Positions 36,243-45,847 of a stretch of DNA of 64,000 nt are shown in pieces; positions within the stretch are counted from its first letter, which is position 1, and every line of letters begins with the position of its first letter. The notes beneath the pieces were generated by a model. It was given only the letters and a program-made list of their open reading frames with translations. It had not been told where the DNA came from and ran no database searches. Origin of the DNA: Streptomyces sp. NBS 14/10 (GTDB lineage: Bacteria > Actinomycetota > Actinomycetes > Streptomycetales > Streptomycetaceae); contig NZ_NCSM01000011.1 of NCBI RefSeq assembly GCF_002224125.1, positions 511,321 to 575,320 on the forward strand. The letters run 5' to 3'. Position numbers and translations under genes: made by a program.

Positions 36243-37196
36243 GTGAAGATAGTGATACCCGGAGGAACCGGTCAGGTGGGCGGCATACTCAACCGCACGC
36301 TGACCGCCGCGGGCCACGAGGTCGTGGTGGTCACCAGACGGCCGACGCAGGACGGTGAACTCCGGTGGGACGGCAGAACTCTCGGCCCCTGGGCGGAGAC
36401 GATCGACGGCAGCGATGTCGTGATCAACCTGGCCGGCCGCAGCGTCAGCTGCCGCTACACCGAGCAGAACCTCCGGGCCATGATGGACTCGCGGGTGGAC
36501 TCCGCGCGCGTCGTGGGCGAGGCGATCGCGGCTGCCCGACGGCCTCCCCAGGTCTGGCTCCAGATGAGCACCGCCACCATCTACGCCCACCGCTTCGACG
36601 CACCTCACGACGAGGCGACGGGAGTGATCGGCGGTGGCGAACCCGATGTCCCCCGCTACTGGGATTTCAGCGTCGAGATCGCGAAGAACTGGGAGCGGGA
36701 GCAGCAACGGGCCCAGACGCCGCGCACCCGCAAGGTGGCCCTGCGCTCGGCGATGGTGATGAGCCCCGACCGCGGTGGCGTATTCGACTACCTGCTGTGG
36801 CTGGCGCGGCTCGGCCTCGGCGGGCCGGTCGCGGGCGGCGACCAGTACATGCCCTGGATCCACGACCACGACTTCGTCCGCGCGACGACGTTCCTCATCG
36901 ATCGGGACGACATCACCGGACCGGTCAATCTCGCGGCCCCCACTCCCCTCCCCCAGCGGGCATTCATGCACGCGCTGCGAAAGGCGGGTGGCGCTCCGGT
37001 GGGCCTGCCGGCCACGAAGTGGATGGCCGAGATCGGCGCCTTCGTCCTGCGATCCGACACCGAACTCCTGCTCAAGAGCCGCCGCGTCGTGCCGGGCCGG
37101 CTACTTGAAACCGGCTTCACATTCGACCACACCCATTGGCCACAGGCCGCGGATGAACTCGTGCGGCGGGCACGCCACGAGCGGCGCCGCACCTGA
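36243..37196 (+). CDS. TIGR01777-family NAD(P)-dependent epimerase
   Basis: The protein is 317 aa. The GTG at 36243 follows GGAGGGGAGAAG, a strong ribosome site. The N-terminal nucleotide-binding motif is IPGGTGQVGGIL. INLAGRSVSCRYTEQNLRAMMDSRVDS is the typical TIGR01777 middle region (residues ~62-90). The C-terminal segment contains PTPLPQRAFMHALRKAGGAPVGLPATKWM. The family is SulA-like/extended SDR of uncertain substrate. No obvious partner gene follows. It shares a promoter region with the MMPL exporter on the other strand. Confidence 0.85.
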   Translation: MKIVIPGGTGQVGGILNRTLTAAGHEVVVVTRRPTQDGELRWDGRTLGPWAETIDGSDVVINLAGRSVSCRYTEQNLRAMMDSRVDSARVVGEAIAAARRPPQVWLQMSTATIYAHRFDAPHDEATGVIGGGEPDVPRYWDFSVEIAKNWEREQQRAQTPRTRKVALRSAMVMSPDRGGVFDYLLWLARLGLGGPVAGGDQYMPWIHDHDFVRATTFLIDRDDITGPVNLAAPTPLPQRAFMHALRKAGGAPVGLPATKWMAEIGAFVLRSDTELLLKSRRVVPGRLLETGFTFDHTHWPQAADELVRRARHERRRT

Positions 37197-37273
37197 GCGT
37201 CCCGGGTCCGACGAAGCCACGCGTTCTCACGCACGGTGGGTTCACCGGCCCGGGACAGTTCCCTTTGTGGCTG

Positions 37274-40200
37274 TCAGTCCAGCGGTTCGATCCAGAGGTT
37301 CCTGAAGCGGACCTTGTTGCCGTGGTCCTGGAGCCGGATCGCGCCCGTCGCCGCCGATTCGGCGTCGCCGGCGGCGGTCGGGCCGTCCACTGCCACGTTG
37401 TCGTGGACCTTCTTGCCGTTCCAGACCACGGTGATCCTGGCGTCATCGGTCTTCTGGCCCGCGGCGTCGAAACGGGCCGCGCGGAAATCGATGTCGTACG
37501 TCTGCCAGGTTTCCGGTGCGGTGGCGGCGTTCAGGTCGGCGGCCTTTTTGTTGTAAATGGCCGCGGCCTCGTTCGAGGCGAGTTTCTCCACTCCGAACGA
37601 GTCCAGGATCTGGATCTCGTACCGCTCCTGGAGGTAGATGCCGCTGTTCCCGCGGTCTTGCCCGGTGACATCGTCCGGCAGCTTCGGCACCCGGAATTCG
37701 GCATGCAGCCTGAAGTCGCCGAAAGCCTGTTTGGTGCGGATGTCGCCGCAGCACACCTCGATGGAGTCCTCGGCGGTGTGCGGCCATTCGACGCCGCGTC
37801 CGTCGGTGTGCTGCCAGGCGGTGGAGACGCTGCCGCCGGAGAACAGGTCGATCCGGCTGCCGGGTCTGCGCACCTCGATCATGTCGAGGTTGACGTGGCC
37901 GGTGTCCTCGGGCCGATAGGTATAGGCGATGGTGTTGCGGCCCTTGCGCAGGGAGAGCCGTTCGGTCTTGGTGGACCAGCGGTTCCAGGCGCCGGTGGAG
38001 GGGAGGCTGGTCTGCTGTGCCTGCCCGCCGTTGACGGTGATGCCGATGGTCTTGGTGCCCGTGAAGGGGTTGGGGCCGTTGGCGTAGCGCAGCGCCACGT
38101 CGTAGCTGCCCTTCGCGGGTGCGTCGACCTCGAAGGTGGCCGTGGCGCCCTGCGTGCCGAAGCCGTCGACGAAGCCGCCGCCGGTGTAGCCGGCGTGCTC
38201 GGTGTCGATGGCGGCTCCGCCCGTCAGGCGTGCCGATTCCGCGTCGTACGAGGTGATGGGCTGCTCGGGGCCAGGACGTGCGTTCAGCGTGTACCAGGCC
38301 TCGGTGGACCACAGTTGCTCACCGGTGTCCGAGGCGAAGGGGCGCGGTGAGCGTACGTGCACCACCCGGTCGGTCTTGAGGCCCGGGATCGTGAGCCGGA
38401 CCGTGCGGCGGTCGTCGGACAGTCGGGCGGCTGCGACGGGAAGAGTCTCTTCGTCGACCTTGGGGCCGCCGTACGCCGGGGTGGGGACGTAGCGCCACTG
38501 CTCGACGGAGTAGGCGCCGTTCGTCAGCTTGGCGGCGGTCTCCTCCGACAGGGGCTTCGTATAGGTGAGTTCGAAGCCGTCGCGGGTGGCGCGCATGGTC
38601 TTGATGTCGAAGGCGGTGGTGCCGTTCGGCGTGAGTTTTTGCAGGCCGAAGCGGAGTTTGCCTTCCTGGCCCCAGTTTCCGTCGGCGCCGAGACCGCCGG
38701 CGTAGATCGCACCGTCCGGTCCGGTGCTGATACGGGTGATGCCGGCCTCCAGGCCCTGGGTGTGCCGGAACACCGCGCCCTGGTATTCGCCGTCCATCTT
38801 CTCCAGGTCGGCGCGCTGGATTCCGCCGTAGGTGACGTCGCCGAAGAGCATTTGCCCGGCGAAGGGCCCCTTCTTCAACAGCATCGGCGTGCTGGGCGAG
38901 TTGGCTATCTCGTTCTGCGGCAGCCAGAGCACGGGCTTGGTGACTTGGCGGTCGTCGAACGGGCCGTCCGGGTTGGTGTAGTGGTTGAAGAAGCGGTCCT
39001 GCTTGATGTGGACCAGCTTGGAGGCGGGCAGCCAGCCGCCCTGATTGTCGGTGACGAAGAGATCGCCCTCGGGGCCCCGTCCGATCCCGTTCGGCGTACG
39101 GAGGCCACCGGCCAGGTAACTGACCTTTCCGGTCTTCTTGTTCACCTTGATGGTGGTGCCGCGGTTCGCGGCGGGCTGCGGATCGGTGGTCGCACCGCCG
39201 TAGTTGATGGCCACCGAGAGGTTCAGATAGAAGTTCCCCTTCTCGTAGAGCAGTCCGAAGGCGAACTCGTGGAAGTTCCCTCCGTACGGCCATTCGGCGA
39301 CCTTGCGGATCTCGTCCGCGGTGTTGTCGCCCTCGAGGTCGGACAACTCGGTGAGCTGGTGCTTCTCCGAGACGTAGAGCTTTCCGTCGACGTACTTGAT
39401 CCCCATCGGCTCCTTCAGGCCGCCGGCGATCTTCTTGTACGTCACCTTCTCCGGGCCGGTGTCACCCGTGACGTGGTCGAGGACGTACACCTCTCCCTCC
39501 GTCTTGGTACTGCCGCCCCACGTCGTCACGGCGAGCTTGCCGCCCGGCAGCCAGTCCATCGCGGAGACCTGCGGCTCGAAGCCCTCGGGACGCAGATCGG
39601 TGAGGGTGTAGCCGGGGTTGACCGAGGTCAACGGGAGGCCGTCGCCGGGGGTGTCGTAGTTGCCCTCGCACTCCTTGCGGCCGGGGGCGGTGACACGGAC
39701 GACGCCGGCGTCGGTGCTGAGCACGGAGTTCGGGACGAGGGAGAAGTCGTCGGCGCCCGGCGGCTTCCACTGGAGGGTGACCTGCTGCTCGCCACCGCGG
39801 TCGAAGTGGTCGATGCGCAGGGCGTGGTAGCCGGATGTAAGGGCGATCTCGCCGTCCTTGGGTTCGGCGCCGTGCAGTCCGTCGTGGTCGACGACCTTCT
39901 TGTCGCCGATGAGCAGCCGGGAGCCGTCGTCGCTGATCAGGCGGAACGCGTACGTGCCGTCGGTGGGGACGTTGATGTTGCCGATGATCTGCGACACGAA
40001 GTTGTCGGTGAAGCCGAAGCCCTCGGTGGAGGACCAGTCGACGTTGGGGATCAGCTTGTCGACGTTGGGGGTCTGGGCCGGCTTGAGGTCGCAGAGCTTG
40101 CTCAGCGGGGACTGGATGTCGAAGACGCGGAGGGTGACGCCGGGTTCCTGGGGCGGCAGGTCACCGAAGGGCTTTTCGTCCGCTTCGGCGGCCGGTGTCG

Positions 40201-40297
40201 CGAGACCGCCGGTGAGAAGGGCCGCGAGGAGCAGGCCGGCGAATCTTCGTGGCCTACGGCGATGGCTGCGGGGGCTCGGGTACTTGCGTGGCGTCAC
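37274..40297 (-). CDS. large secreted PA14, sorbosone dehydrogenase-like, CBM and DUF1080 multidomain protein
   Basis: The protein is 1007 aa. An Arg-rich N-terminus (RSHRRRPRRFAGLLLAALL) is a signal peptide ending near AEAD. PA14 domain about 50-190 (SDDGSRLLIGDKKVVDHDG). A six-bladed glucose/sorbosone dehydrogenase-like propeller about 230-560 (LRTPNGIGRGPEGDLFVTDN). A CBM35/CBM6-like module about 690-815 (GFVDGFGTQGATATFEVDAP). A C-terminal DUF1080 concanavalin-like domain to the end (GIYLQERYEIQILDSFG). It is likely an extracellular sugar-binding or glycoside-modifying enzyme. Two CGTACGAA repeats 20 bp apart lie upstream. Confidence 0.8.
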   Translation of the reverse strand: MTPRKYPSPRSHRRRPRRFAGLLLAALLTGGLATPAAEADEKPFGDLPPQEPGVTLRVFDIQSPLSKLCDLKPAQTPNVDKLIPNVDWSSTEGFGFTDNFVSQIIGNINVPTDGTYAFRLISDDGSRLLIGDKKVVDHDGLHGAEPKDGEIALTSGYHALRIDHFDRGGEQQVTLQWKPPGADDFSLVPNSVLSTDAGVVRVTAPGRKECEGNYDTPGDGLPLTSVNPGYTLTDLRPEGFEPQVSAMDWLPGGKLAVTTWGGSTKTEGEVYVLDHVTGDTGPEKVTYKKIAGGLKEPMGIKYVDGKLYVSEKHQLTELSDLEGDNTADEIRKVAEWPYGGNFHEFAFGLLYEKGNFYLNLSVAINYGGATTDPQPAANRGTTIKVNKKTGKVSYLAGGLRTPNGIGRGPEGDLFVTDNQGGWLPASKLVHIKQDRFFNHYTNPDGPFDDRQVTKPVLWLPQNEIANSPSTPMLLKKGPFAGQMLFGDVTYGGIQRADLEKMDGEYQGAVFRHTQGLEAGITRISTGPDGAIYAGGLGADGNWGQEGKLRFGLQKLTPNGTTAFDIKTMRATRDGFELTYTKPLSEETAAKLTNGAYSVEQWRYVPTPAYGGPKVDEETLPVAAARLSDDRRTVRLTIPGLKTDRVVHVRSPRPFASDTGEQLWSTEAWYTLNARPGPEQPITSYDAESARLTGGAAIDTEHAGYTGGGFVDGFGTQGATATFEVDAPAKGSYDVALRYANGPNPFTGTKTIGITVNGGQAQQTSLPSTGAWNRWSTKTERLSLRKGRNTIAYTYRPEDTGHVNLDMIEVRRPGSRIDLFSGGSVSTAWQHTDGRGVEWPHTAEDSIEVCCGDIRTKQAFGDFRLHAEFRVPKLPDDVTGQDRGNSGIYLQERYEIQILDSFGVEKLASNEAAAIYNKKAADLNAATAPETWQTYDIDFRAARFDAAGQKTDDARITVVWNGKKVHDNVAVDGPTAAGDAESAATGAIRLQDHGNKVRFRNLWIEPLD

Positions 40298-40412
40298 TCT
40301 TCCTCCTGCTGGGCGCTAGGCGGAGCGACCGACGGCGGACCGCGGTCATGGAGTGGAGCTCGTCCACGTACGGGTGGTGCAGCGGCATTCCGCCGTGATG
40401 CACGCAGACGTC

Positions 40413-40440
40413 CGTACGAAATCGACGCCCAGCGTACGAA
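40413..40440. promoter_or_regulatory. direct repeat upstream of the secreted DUF1080 gene
   Basis: CGTACGAA occurs at 40413-40420 and 40433-40440, two helical turns apart (20 bp), about 120 bp upstream of the start at 40297. Spacing of this kind often marks an activator or repressor site. The binding factor is unknown. Confidence 0.35.
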
Positions 40441-40495
40441 CAACACCCCGAACCGTCCATACTTTGTCCTCAACAAGTCGAAAGTCCCCGAGCGA

Positions 40496-41077
40496 TCAGA
40501 GCTGTTCGTCGGGGAGGGCAGACGCGGCGTTGACGACGGCGTGCACGACTCCGGCGACGAGTTGCCGGTTGAGGGGGGCGGCGTCGAAGCGGCGGTGCAT
40601 GGGCCAGCCCTCGATCAGTGCGTCGAGGGCCCGGGCCACTCCGGGAGTGAAGTGCAGGGCGAGGCTTTCCCGGCTGCGTGCGAGCCAGGAGCGGGTGGTC
40701 GCGGCTACCGCGGTGTTGTGGTTGGCGTAGGCGTACATCTCGAAGATGAGCGTCATGTCGCGGTCAGTGGCGTAGGCCGGCCCGCAGATCAGCTCGACCA
40801 CGGCCGCCTCCGCCTCGGCGGTCGACCCGGCGCGCTGCACGGTGCGGCGGTAGAGCTGGGACATCGTGTCGGCGAGGCGGGCGAACGCCAGCGCCAGCAG
40901 ATTGTCCATACCGTCGAAGTAGTACGTCAGCGAGCCCAGCGGGACACCGGCCCGTGAAGCGATCTTGCGATGGGTCGTCCGGTGAACGCCGCCCTCCGCG
41001 ATGACGTCGAGAGCGGCGTCGAGGATCCGGTCCTTGCGTCCGGGATCGTTCGGGATCTCACGCCGTGTGCCGCTCAC
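40496..41077 (-). CDS. TetR/AcrR-family repressor
   Basis: The protein is 193 aa. The N-terminal helix-turn-helix is in residues ~15-60, ending with the typical GSLTYYFDGMDNLLALAF. The rest is an alpha-helical ligand domain. It is divergent from the MFS gene, whose start is 99 bp away. A perfect palindrome TGTACGATCGTACA lies between them, so it probably represses both itself and the transporter until a substrate binds. Confidence 0.88.
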   Translation of the reverse strand: MSGTRREIPNDPGRKDRILDAALDVIAEGGVHRTTHRKIASRAGVPLGSLTYYFDGMDNLLALAFARLADTMSQLYRRTVQRAGSTAEAEAAVVELICGPAYATDRDMTLIFEMYAYANHNTAVAATTRSWLARSRESLALHFTPGVARALDALIEGWPMHRRFDAAPLNRQLVAGVVHAVVNAASALPDEQL

Positions 41078-41113
41078 GCCCCCAATGTGTCACACGGCGA
41101 CCCCGCCGAAGTG

Positions 41114-41127
41114 TGTACGATCGTACA
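41114..41127. promoter_or_regulatory. perfect palindromic operator for the adjacent TetR regulator
   Basis: TGTACGATCGTACA is exactly self-complementary (14 bp). It sits between the divergent TetR (start 41077) and MFS (start 41176) genes, in the usual place for a TetR operator. No second copy of the full 14-mer was noticed elsewhere in the window. Confidence 0.7.
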
Positions 41128-41175
41128 GACTCCTTCGGACTCCTGTGCTCGGTCATCTCCTGTGAGGCATTCCCT

Positions 41176-42396
41176 GTGACTGTCAGCCCCGGCCGGCGCC
41201 GGACCGCCGTGTTCGCCCTGTTCTTCCTGCCCGGACTGGCCATGGCCTCCTGGGTGACCCGTACCCCCGACGTACGCGACCTGCTCGGAGCCTCCACCGG
41301 ACGCATGGGCCTGGTCCTGTTCGGGCTCTCGGTCGGGTCCATGGCGGGCATCCTGTGCTCGGGGCCGCTCGTCGCCCGCTGGGGCGCCCGGCCCCTCATC
41401 GCGGCCGGAACACTGGCGACCGCCGCGGGGTCCGGCGTCATCGGCCTGGGGGCCGCGGCGGGCGCGGACGCGGTCGTGGCCCTCGGGCTCGGGCTCATCG
41501 GCCTCGGGATGGGCGGCGGCGAGGTGGCCCTCAACATCGAAGGGGCGGAGGTGGAACGGCTGCTCGGCCGCTCCACCCTCCCCGCGATGCACGGCTTCTA
41601 CAGTCTCGGCACGGTGGTCGGCGCGGTCGGCGGCATGATTCTGACCGCCGTCTCGTTCCCCGTCCTGTGGCATCTCGCCATCGTCACCGCCGTGGTACTG
41701 GCCGTACTGGTGCCGACCATCCGCTACGTTCCCGCCGAAGTGGGCCGACGAACCGGCAGCGGCAGCGGCACGCACGCGCAGGTCTCCGCGCGCCCCGCGG
41801 TGTGGAAGGAACCGAGACTGCTGCTCATCGGCGGCATCATCCTCGCCCTTGCCATGGCCGAGGGAACAGCCAACGACTGGCTGCCGCTGGTCATGGTCGA
41901 CGGCCATGGCTTCGACCCCGCGCTCGGATCGGCCGTGTACGCGGTCTTCGCGGCCTCGATGACCGTCGGCCGCTTCGCCGGCGGCCGGTTCGTCGACCGC
42001 TACGGACGAGCGACCGCCCTGTGCGCCAGCGCGATCGTCGGAGCCGTCGGCATCGCACTCGTGATCCTCGTCGACAACCAGGCCATCGCGGCGACGGCCG
42101 CCGTCCTGTGGGGCATCGGCGCGTCCTTGGGCTTCCCCGTCGCGCTCTCCGCGGCCGGCGACTCCGGCGAGAACTCCGCCGCAAGGGTCTCCCTCGCCGC
42201 CACCCTCGGCTATGTCGCCTTCCTCGTGGGACCGCCCTCACTCGGCCAGCTCGGCGAACACTTCGGACTCCGCAACGCGCTGTTCCTGGTCCTGATACTC
42301 GTGGTGGCCGCATCCTTCGCCACACCCGCCGCCCGCACACCCCACCCCGCGGGCACTACGCGTGCCGATACATCATCCACGCAGGTGAGAGCTTGA
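41176..42396 (+). CDS. MFS transporter, fucose/sugar-permease-like or drug efflux
   Basis: The protein is 406 aa with the GTG start at 41176, chosen because the preceding frame runs back into the TetR gene. There are about twelve membrane segments, with a cytoplasmic break near the middle. The start reads RRTAVFALFFLPGLAMASW. A later block has SAAGDSGENSAARVSLAATLGY, as in many MFS proteins of the YbjJ-like group. It is probably controlled by the divergent TetR. The substrate is unknown. Confidence 0.8.
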   Translation: MTVSPGRRRTAVFALFFLPGLAMASWVTRTPDVRDLLGASTGRMGLVLFGLSVGSMAGILCSGPLVARWGARPLIAAGTLATAAGSGVIGLGAAAGADAVVALGLGLIGLGMGGGEVALNIEGAEVERLLGRSTLPAMHGFYSLGTVVGAVGGMILTAVSFPVLWHLAIVTAVVLAVLVPTIRYVPAEVGRRTGSGSGTHAQVSARPAVWKEPRLLLIGGIILALAMAEGTANDWLPLVMVDGHGFDPALGSAVYAVFAASMTVGRFAGGRFVDRYGRATALCASAIVGAVGIALVILVDNQAIAATAAVLWGIGASLGFPVALSAAGDSGENSAARVSLAATLGYVAFLVGPPSLGQLGEHFGLRNALFLVLILVVAASFATPAARTPHPAGTTRADTSSTQVRA

Positions 42397-42431
42397 TCAG
42401 AGAACTTCGAGCAGCCGACGGTAAGGACGGT

Positions 42432-42448
42432 GGCGCCGCGGCGGCGCC
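42432..42448. terminator. short GC hairpin between convergent MFS and MMPL genes
   Basis: GGCGCC-gcggc-GGCGCC forms a 6-bp stem with a 5-nt loop. It lies 36 bp after the MFS stop and 30 bp from the MMPL stop on the other strand. There is no T-tract. Confidence 0.4.
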
Positions 42449-42477
42449 GGATACACCTACCCGGACAGCACGCCTGG

Positions 42478-44718
42478 TCAGACCCTGGTCGAGTTCTCCA
42501 TGTGTGCCGGAGCCACTGCCGCGGGTCCAGGGGTGGACGTCGGCTCGGGGCCGCTTTCGCTGATGCCGTACCGCATGTGGATTCTGCGCAGGAAGCCGGG
42601 CGCGTACCAGGCCGTCTTCCCGAGCAGACGCATCGCGGCGGGGACGAGGATGCCGCGTACGGCGATGGCGTCGAGGAGGACGGCCAGTCCGCTGCCGAGG
42701 CCGAACATCTGCATGAAGCTGAGCTTGGCGGTGCCGAAGGCGAAGAAGCTCACCGCGAGCAGGCAGGCAGCCGCGCTGACGATGCGCCCGGTGTGGCCGA
42801 GACCGTTGACCACGGCGGTCTCGTTGTCAGCTCCGTGGTCGTGGAGTTCCTTGATCCTGCTGGTGACGAACACCTCGTAGTCCATCGAGAGGCCGAAGGC
42901 GATGCAGAACATCAGCACGGTCATCGTCATCTCCATCGGCTGCGCGGTGAAGCCCAGCGGTGAGGAGAAGTTGCCGTCCTGGAAGATCCACGTCATCACG
43001 CCGAGGGTGGCTGCCAGGCTGACCAGGTTGAGGGCCAGTGCGCGCAGCGGCTGCACGATGCTGCCGGTGAACAGGAACAGCAGCAGGAAGGTGGTGAAGA
43101 CGATCAGGGCCACGGCCAGGGGGAGCTTGTCGGCGATGGATTCCTTGGCGTCGACGAGTACCGCGTCATTCCCCCCGACCAGGGGGTGGGTCCCAGGGGG
43201 CGGGGTGACCGAGCGCACCTGCTTGACCAGGCTCTCGGCCGCTTCCGACTTCGGGGTCAGGCTGCTCACCACGCTGATCCGCTGTGCGTCGGGCCGGCCG
43301 AGAGCGGAGTTGGCCGGGCCGGTCGCAGCGGACTGTCCCTTGGTGTAGGTTCCCGTGCTGGTCTCGACCCGCTCGACGCCCTCGAGCGCGGACAGTTGGC
43401 CCGCGTACGACGCCAACGGGGCCTTGTCCACGGACTGGCCGATGGCGATGTGGAGGGCCGAGTCCTCACTGCCGCCGAACTTCTCTCGCAGTACCTGCGA
43501 GACCTGGCGGCTCTCGGCGTCCTTGGGCAGCACGCGTTCGTCCGGTGTGCCGAAGGTGATGTTCAGCAGCGGGCTCGCCGCGAACAGCAGCACGGCGAGG
43601 ACGGGCAGTGCGGTGAGCACGGGCCGCCGCATGACGGTACGCGCCAGCCGTCCCCACAGGGGTTCCCGGGCGTCGGAGCGCTGCGACTTCGCCCACGGCA
43701 GCCGCCCGCTGTTGACCCGGTGCCCCAGCACCTTCAGCAGGGCGGGCATCACGAACAGGGTGCTCAGCGCGGCGATGGCGACGACACCGACTCCGGTGAA
43801 GCCCATCGAGCGCAGGAAGTAGTGCGGGAACACCAGGAGCGCCGCCAGGGCTGCCGCGACTGTCGCGGCGGAGAAGCCGACGGTGCGGCCCGCGGTGTGC
43901 ACCGTCCGCCGGACGGCGTCATCCACGCTCACCCCGGCCGCGAGCTGCTCCCGGAAGCGGCTGACCATCAGGAGGGCGTAGTCGATGCCCAGTCCGAGGC
44001 CCAGTGCGGTGGTGAGGTTGGTCGCGGTGTCGGCGACATCGGTGACGCTGCCGAACAGGAAGAGCTGGGCGAACGAGCCCATGATGGCGAAGATCGCGAC
44101 GGCGAGCGGCAGCAGGGCCGCGACCACGCTGCCGAAGACGATCAGGAGCAGTACGAGGGTCAGCGGTATGGCGATCGCTTCGGCGAGGATCAGATCCTCG
44201 ACCACCTGGTTCGACAGGTCGGCACCTACGGCGGCGCCTCCTCCGGCCTGGACGGTGAGTGTGTTCTTGTAGGTGCCGCTGTAGGTGTCGAGGATCTCCT
44301 TGGCGTTTTCCCGCTGCTCCGTGGTGTCGCCTCTCACGTGGGCGAGCACCATGGCCTCGCGGCCGCCCTTGGAGCGCAGGTCGGGCCTGTTCGTCTCCCA
44401 GTACGAGACGATGTTGCTGAGCCGCTTGTCCTTCTTGAGGTCGGCCAGCAGGTCTTGGCCGCTTTTTCGGGAGGCGGGGGTGTCGACGCGGCTTTCGGGG
44501 GAGCGGACCAGCAGGACGAGGTTGGTCTCGCCGCCGAACTTCTCGTCGATGACCTCCGCCGCTCGGGTGGACGGGGAGGCGGGGTCGTCGAAGCCGCCCC
44601 CCTTCAGCTTGTCGAAGGCGCCCGCACCTACCGCGCTCATGAGAGCTAAGGCCAGGACGGCGAAAATGAGCACCAGCCGGGACCGGCGAATCGCCAGTTC
44701 GGCTATACGTTCGAACAC
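42478..44718 (-). CDS. MMPL-family RND-type exporter (second)
   Basis: The protein is 746 aa. It starts MFERIAELAIRRSRLVLIFA. The topology is like the first MMPL: one membrane helix, a large exterior domain (to ~165), five helices, then the same again. Proton-relay helices are seen as LGLGLGIDYALLMVSRFREQ near residue 240 and IAFGLSMDYEVFVTSRIKEL near 610. Codon 24 is TTA (44647-44649), so translation may need the bldA tRNA. It is divergent from the TetR gene at 44981 and is presumably its target. Confidence 0.88.
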   Translation of the reverse strand: MFERIAELAIRRSRLVLIFAVLALALMSAVGAGAFDKLKGGGFDDPASPSTRAAEVIDEKFGGETNLVLLVRSPESRVDTPASRKSGQDLLADLKKDKRLSNIVSYWETNRPDLRSKGGREAMVLAHVRGDTTEQRENAKEILDTYSGTYKNTLTVQAGGGAAVGADLSNQVVEDLILAEAIAIPLTLVLLLIVFGSVVAALLPLAVAIFAIMGSFAQLFLFGSVTDVADTATNLTTALGLGLGIDYALLMVSRFREQLAAGVSVDDAVRRTVHTAGRTVGFSAATVAAALAALLVFPHYFLRSMGFTGVGVVAIAALSTLFVMPALLKVLGHRVNSGRLPWAKSQRSDAREPLWGRLARTVMRRPVLTALPVLAVLLFAASPLLNITFGTPDERVLPKDAESRQVSQVLREKFGGSEDSALHIAIGQSVDKAPLASYAGQLSALEGVERVETSTGTYTKGQSAATGPANSALGRPDAQRISVVSSLTPKSEAAESLVKQVRSVTPPPGTHPLVGGNDAVLVDAKESIADKLPLAVALIVFTTFLLLFLFTGSIVQPLRALALNLVSLAATLGVMTWIFQDGNFSSPLGFTAQPMEMTMTVLMFCIAFGLSMDYEVFVTSRIKELHDHGADNETAVVNGLGHTGRIVSAAACLLAVSFFAFGTAKLSFMQMFGLGSGLAVLLDAIAVRGILVPAAMRLLGKTAWYAPGFLRRIHMRYGISESGPEPTSTPGPAAVAPAHMENSTRV

Positions 44719-44980
44719 AGATGATCTCCTTCAATGCCTTCTGCGATAGGCGAGGGGCGTCGGCCGGGCAGGAGCCGGCTCACTGCACCGCAGAGTCCCT
44801 GTCACCCCGTCAGTCCCCCCCGTCAGGGGGCGTGCGGTGCCGCGCTCTTCGTCGCCGAGATCGACGCTAGTGAGACAGCCGGTGTTTGAGCAGTAGGAGA
44901 TTTACCTGACACCTGTGAGAAAATTTAACCCGCTATGACTGTCTGACGCCTCGTCGGATCAGCCGTCGCAGGATCGCCGC
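44719..44980. promoter_or_regulatory. divergent promoter region of MMPL exporter and TetR regulator
   Basis: This 262-bp region has an unusually AT-rich part (44895-44935, with AAAATTTAA). A CAGTAG half-site lies at 44891-44896. No perfect palindrome was seen. It probably holds both promoters and the TetR operator, but I cannot place them exactly. Confidence 0.4.
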
Positions 44981-45736
44981 ATGTCCGCAGACGCGCATAC
45001 GACGGCCGTGCCAACCCTGCGCCAGCGACGCCGGGCCGCCGCCACCCAGGAGATCGTGGAGGCCGCCGAGAGTTACATCGCCGAGCACGGGCCGCACGCC
45101 CTTTCCCTGAGAGGGGTCGCCCGCAACATCGGCATGACCGTCCAGGGGCTGTACCACTACTTTCCGAACCGGGACGCCCTCGTCACAGTGCTCGTCACCA
45201 AGGCGTACCGGGACCTGGCCGACGCTGTGTCGGCAGCTGCCGACGCAGCGTCGGACGAGTCGGCTGTGCTGCGGTTCTTGGCCGCCACCGAGGGCTATCG
45301 CCGATGGGCCATCACCCACGTCGAGCGATTCCAGCTGCTTTACGGAGCGCCACTGCGTCATTACGCGGCACGCCACGATGGCCCGACCGCTCAGGCGATG
45401 CGCCGGATGTGCGAGATATTCCAGCGCGAGATGTTCGACGGGTTCACCACGGCGCAATTGGCCGCAGCCGACACCCGAGGGCTCTCGCCGGCCCTCCAGG
45501 CGCATCTGGAACCCCTGTTTCCGCACGGCCCGGAAACCCTGCCGCCTCCTGCGAGCGCTCTCCTCCTCGGCGCATGGGGCCACCTGCACGGCCTGGTCGT
45601 CCTTGAGGTGTTCGGGCACACCTCCTTCATCGGCGAACATCAGGCCGAGATCTTTCACATGGCGATACGGGACCTGCTCGAGGACATCCATCGCCGGATC
45701 CCCGCGCAGCCCATGAGGACACCGGCTACCCACTGA
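44981..45736 (+). CDS. TetR/AcrR-family regulator with C-terminal WHG-like domain
   Basis: The protein is 251 aa. The DNA-binding domain covers residues ~15-65 (IVEAAESYIAEHGPHALSLRGVA, then GLYHYFPNRDALVTVLV). The C-terminal domain has RRWAITHVERFQLLYGAP and ALLLGAWGHLHGLVVLEVFGH, the pattern of TetR_C_13/WHG regulators. It is divergent from the second MMPL gene and probably represses it. The downstream SDR gene is 111 bp away and may be co-transcribed. Confidence 0.88.
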   Translation: MSADAHTTAVPTLRQRRRAAATQEIVEAAESYIAEHGPHALSLRGVARNIGMTVQGLYHYFPNRDALVTVLVTKAYRDLADAVSAAADAASDESAVLRFLAATEGYRRWAITHVERFQLLYGAPLRHYAARHDGPTAQAMRRMCEIFQREMFDGFTTAQLAAADTRGLSPALQAHLEPLFPHGPETLPPPASALLLGAWGHLHGLVVLEVFGHTSFIGEHQAEIFHMAIRDLLEDIHRRIPAQPMRTPATH

Positions 45737-45847
45737 TAGAGGCGCCTGGACACCCGGCTGCCCCGTGCGGACGGGTTGCCTGGGGGTGGCGCACCCCGGA
45801 TGAGACCGTCCTGGCTGGCCTCCGGCGCAGCGCACATGCTCGACCTC

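Noticed and set aside
37199..37256. Inverted GTCCCGGG/CCCGGGAC pair between convergent TIGR01777 and DUF1080 genes
   Set aside because: The spacer is 42 nt and no inner stem supports a compact hairpin, so a terminator could not be defended.
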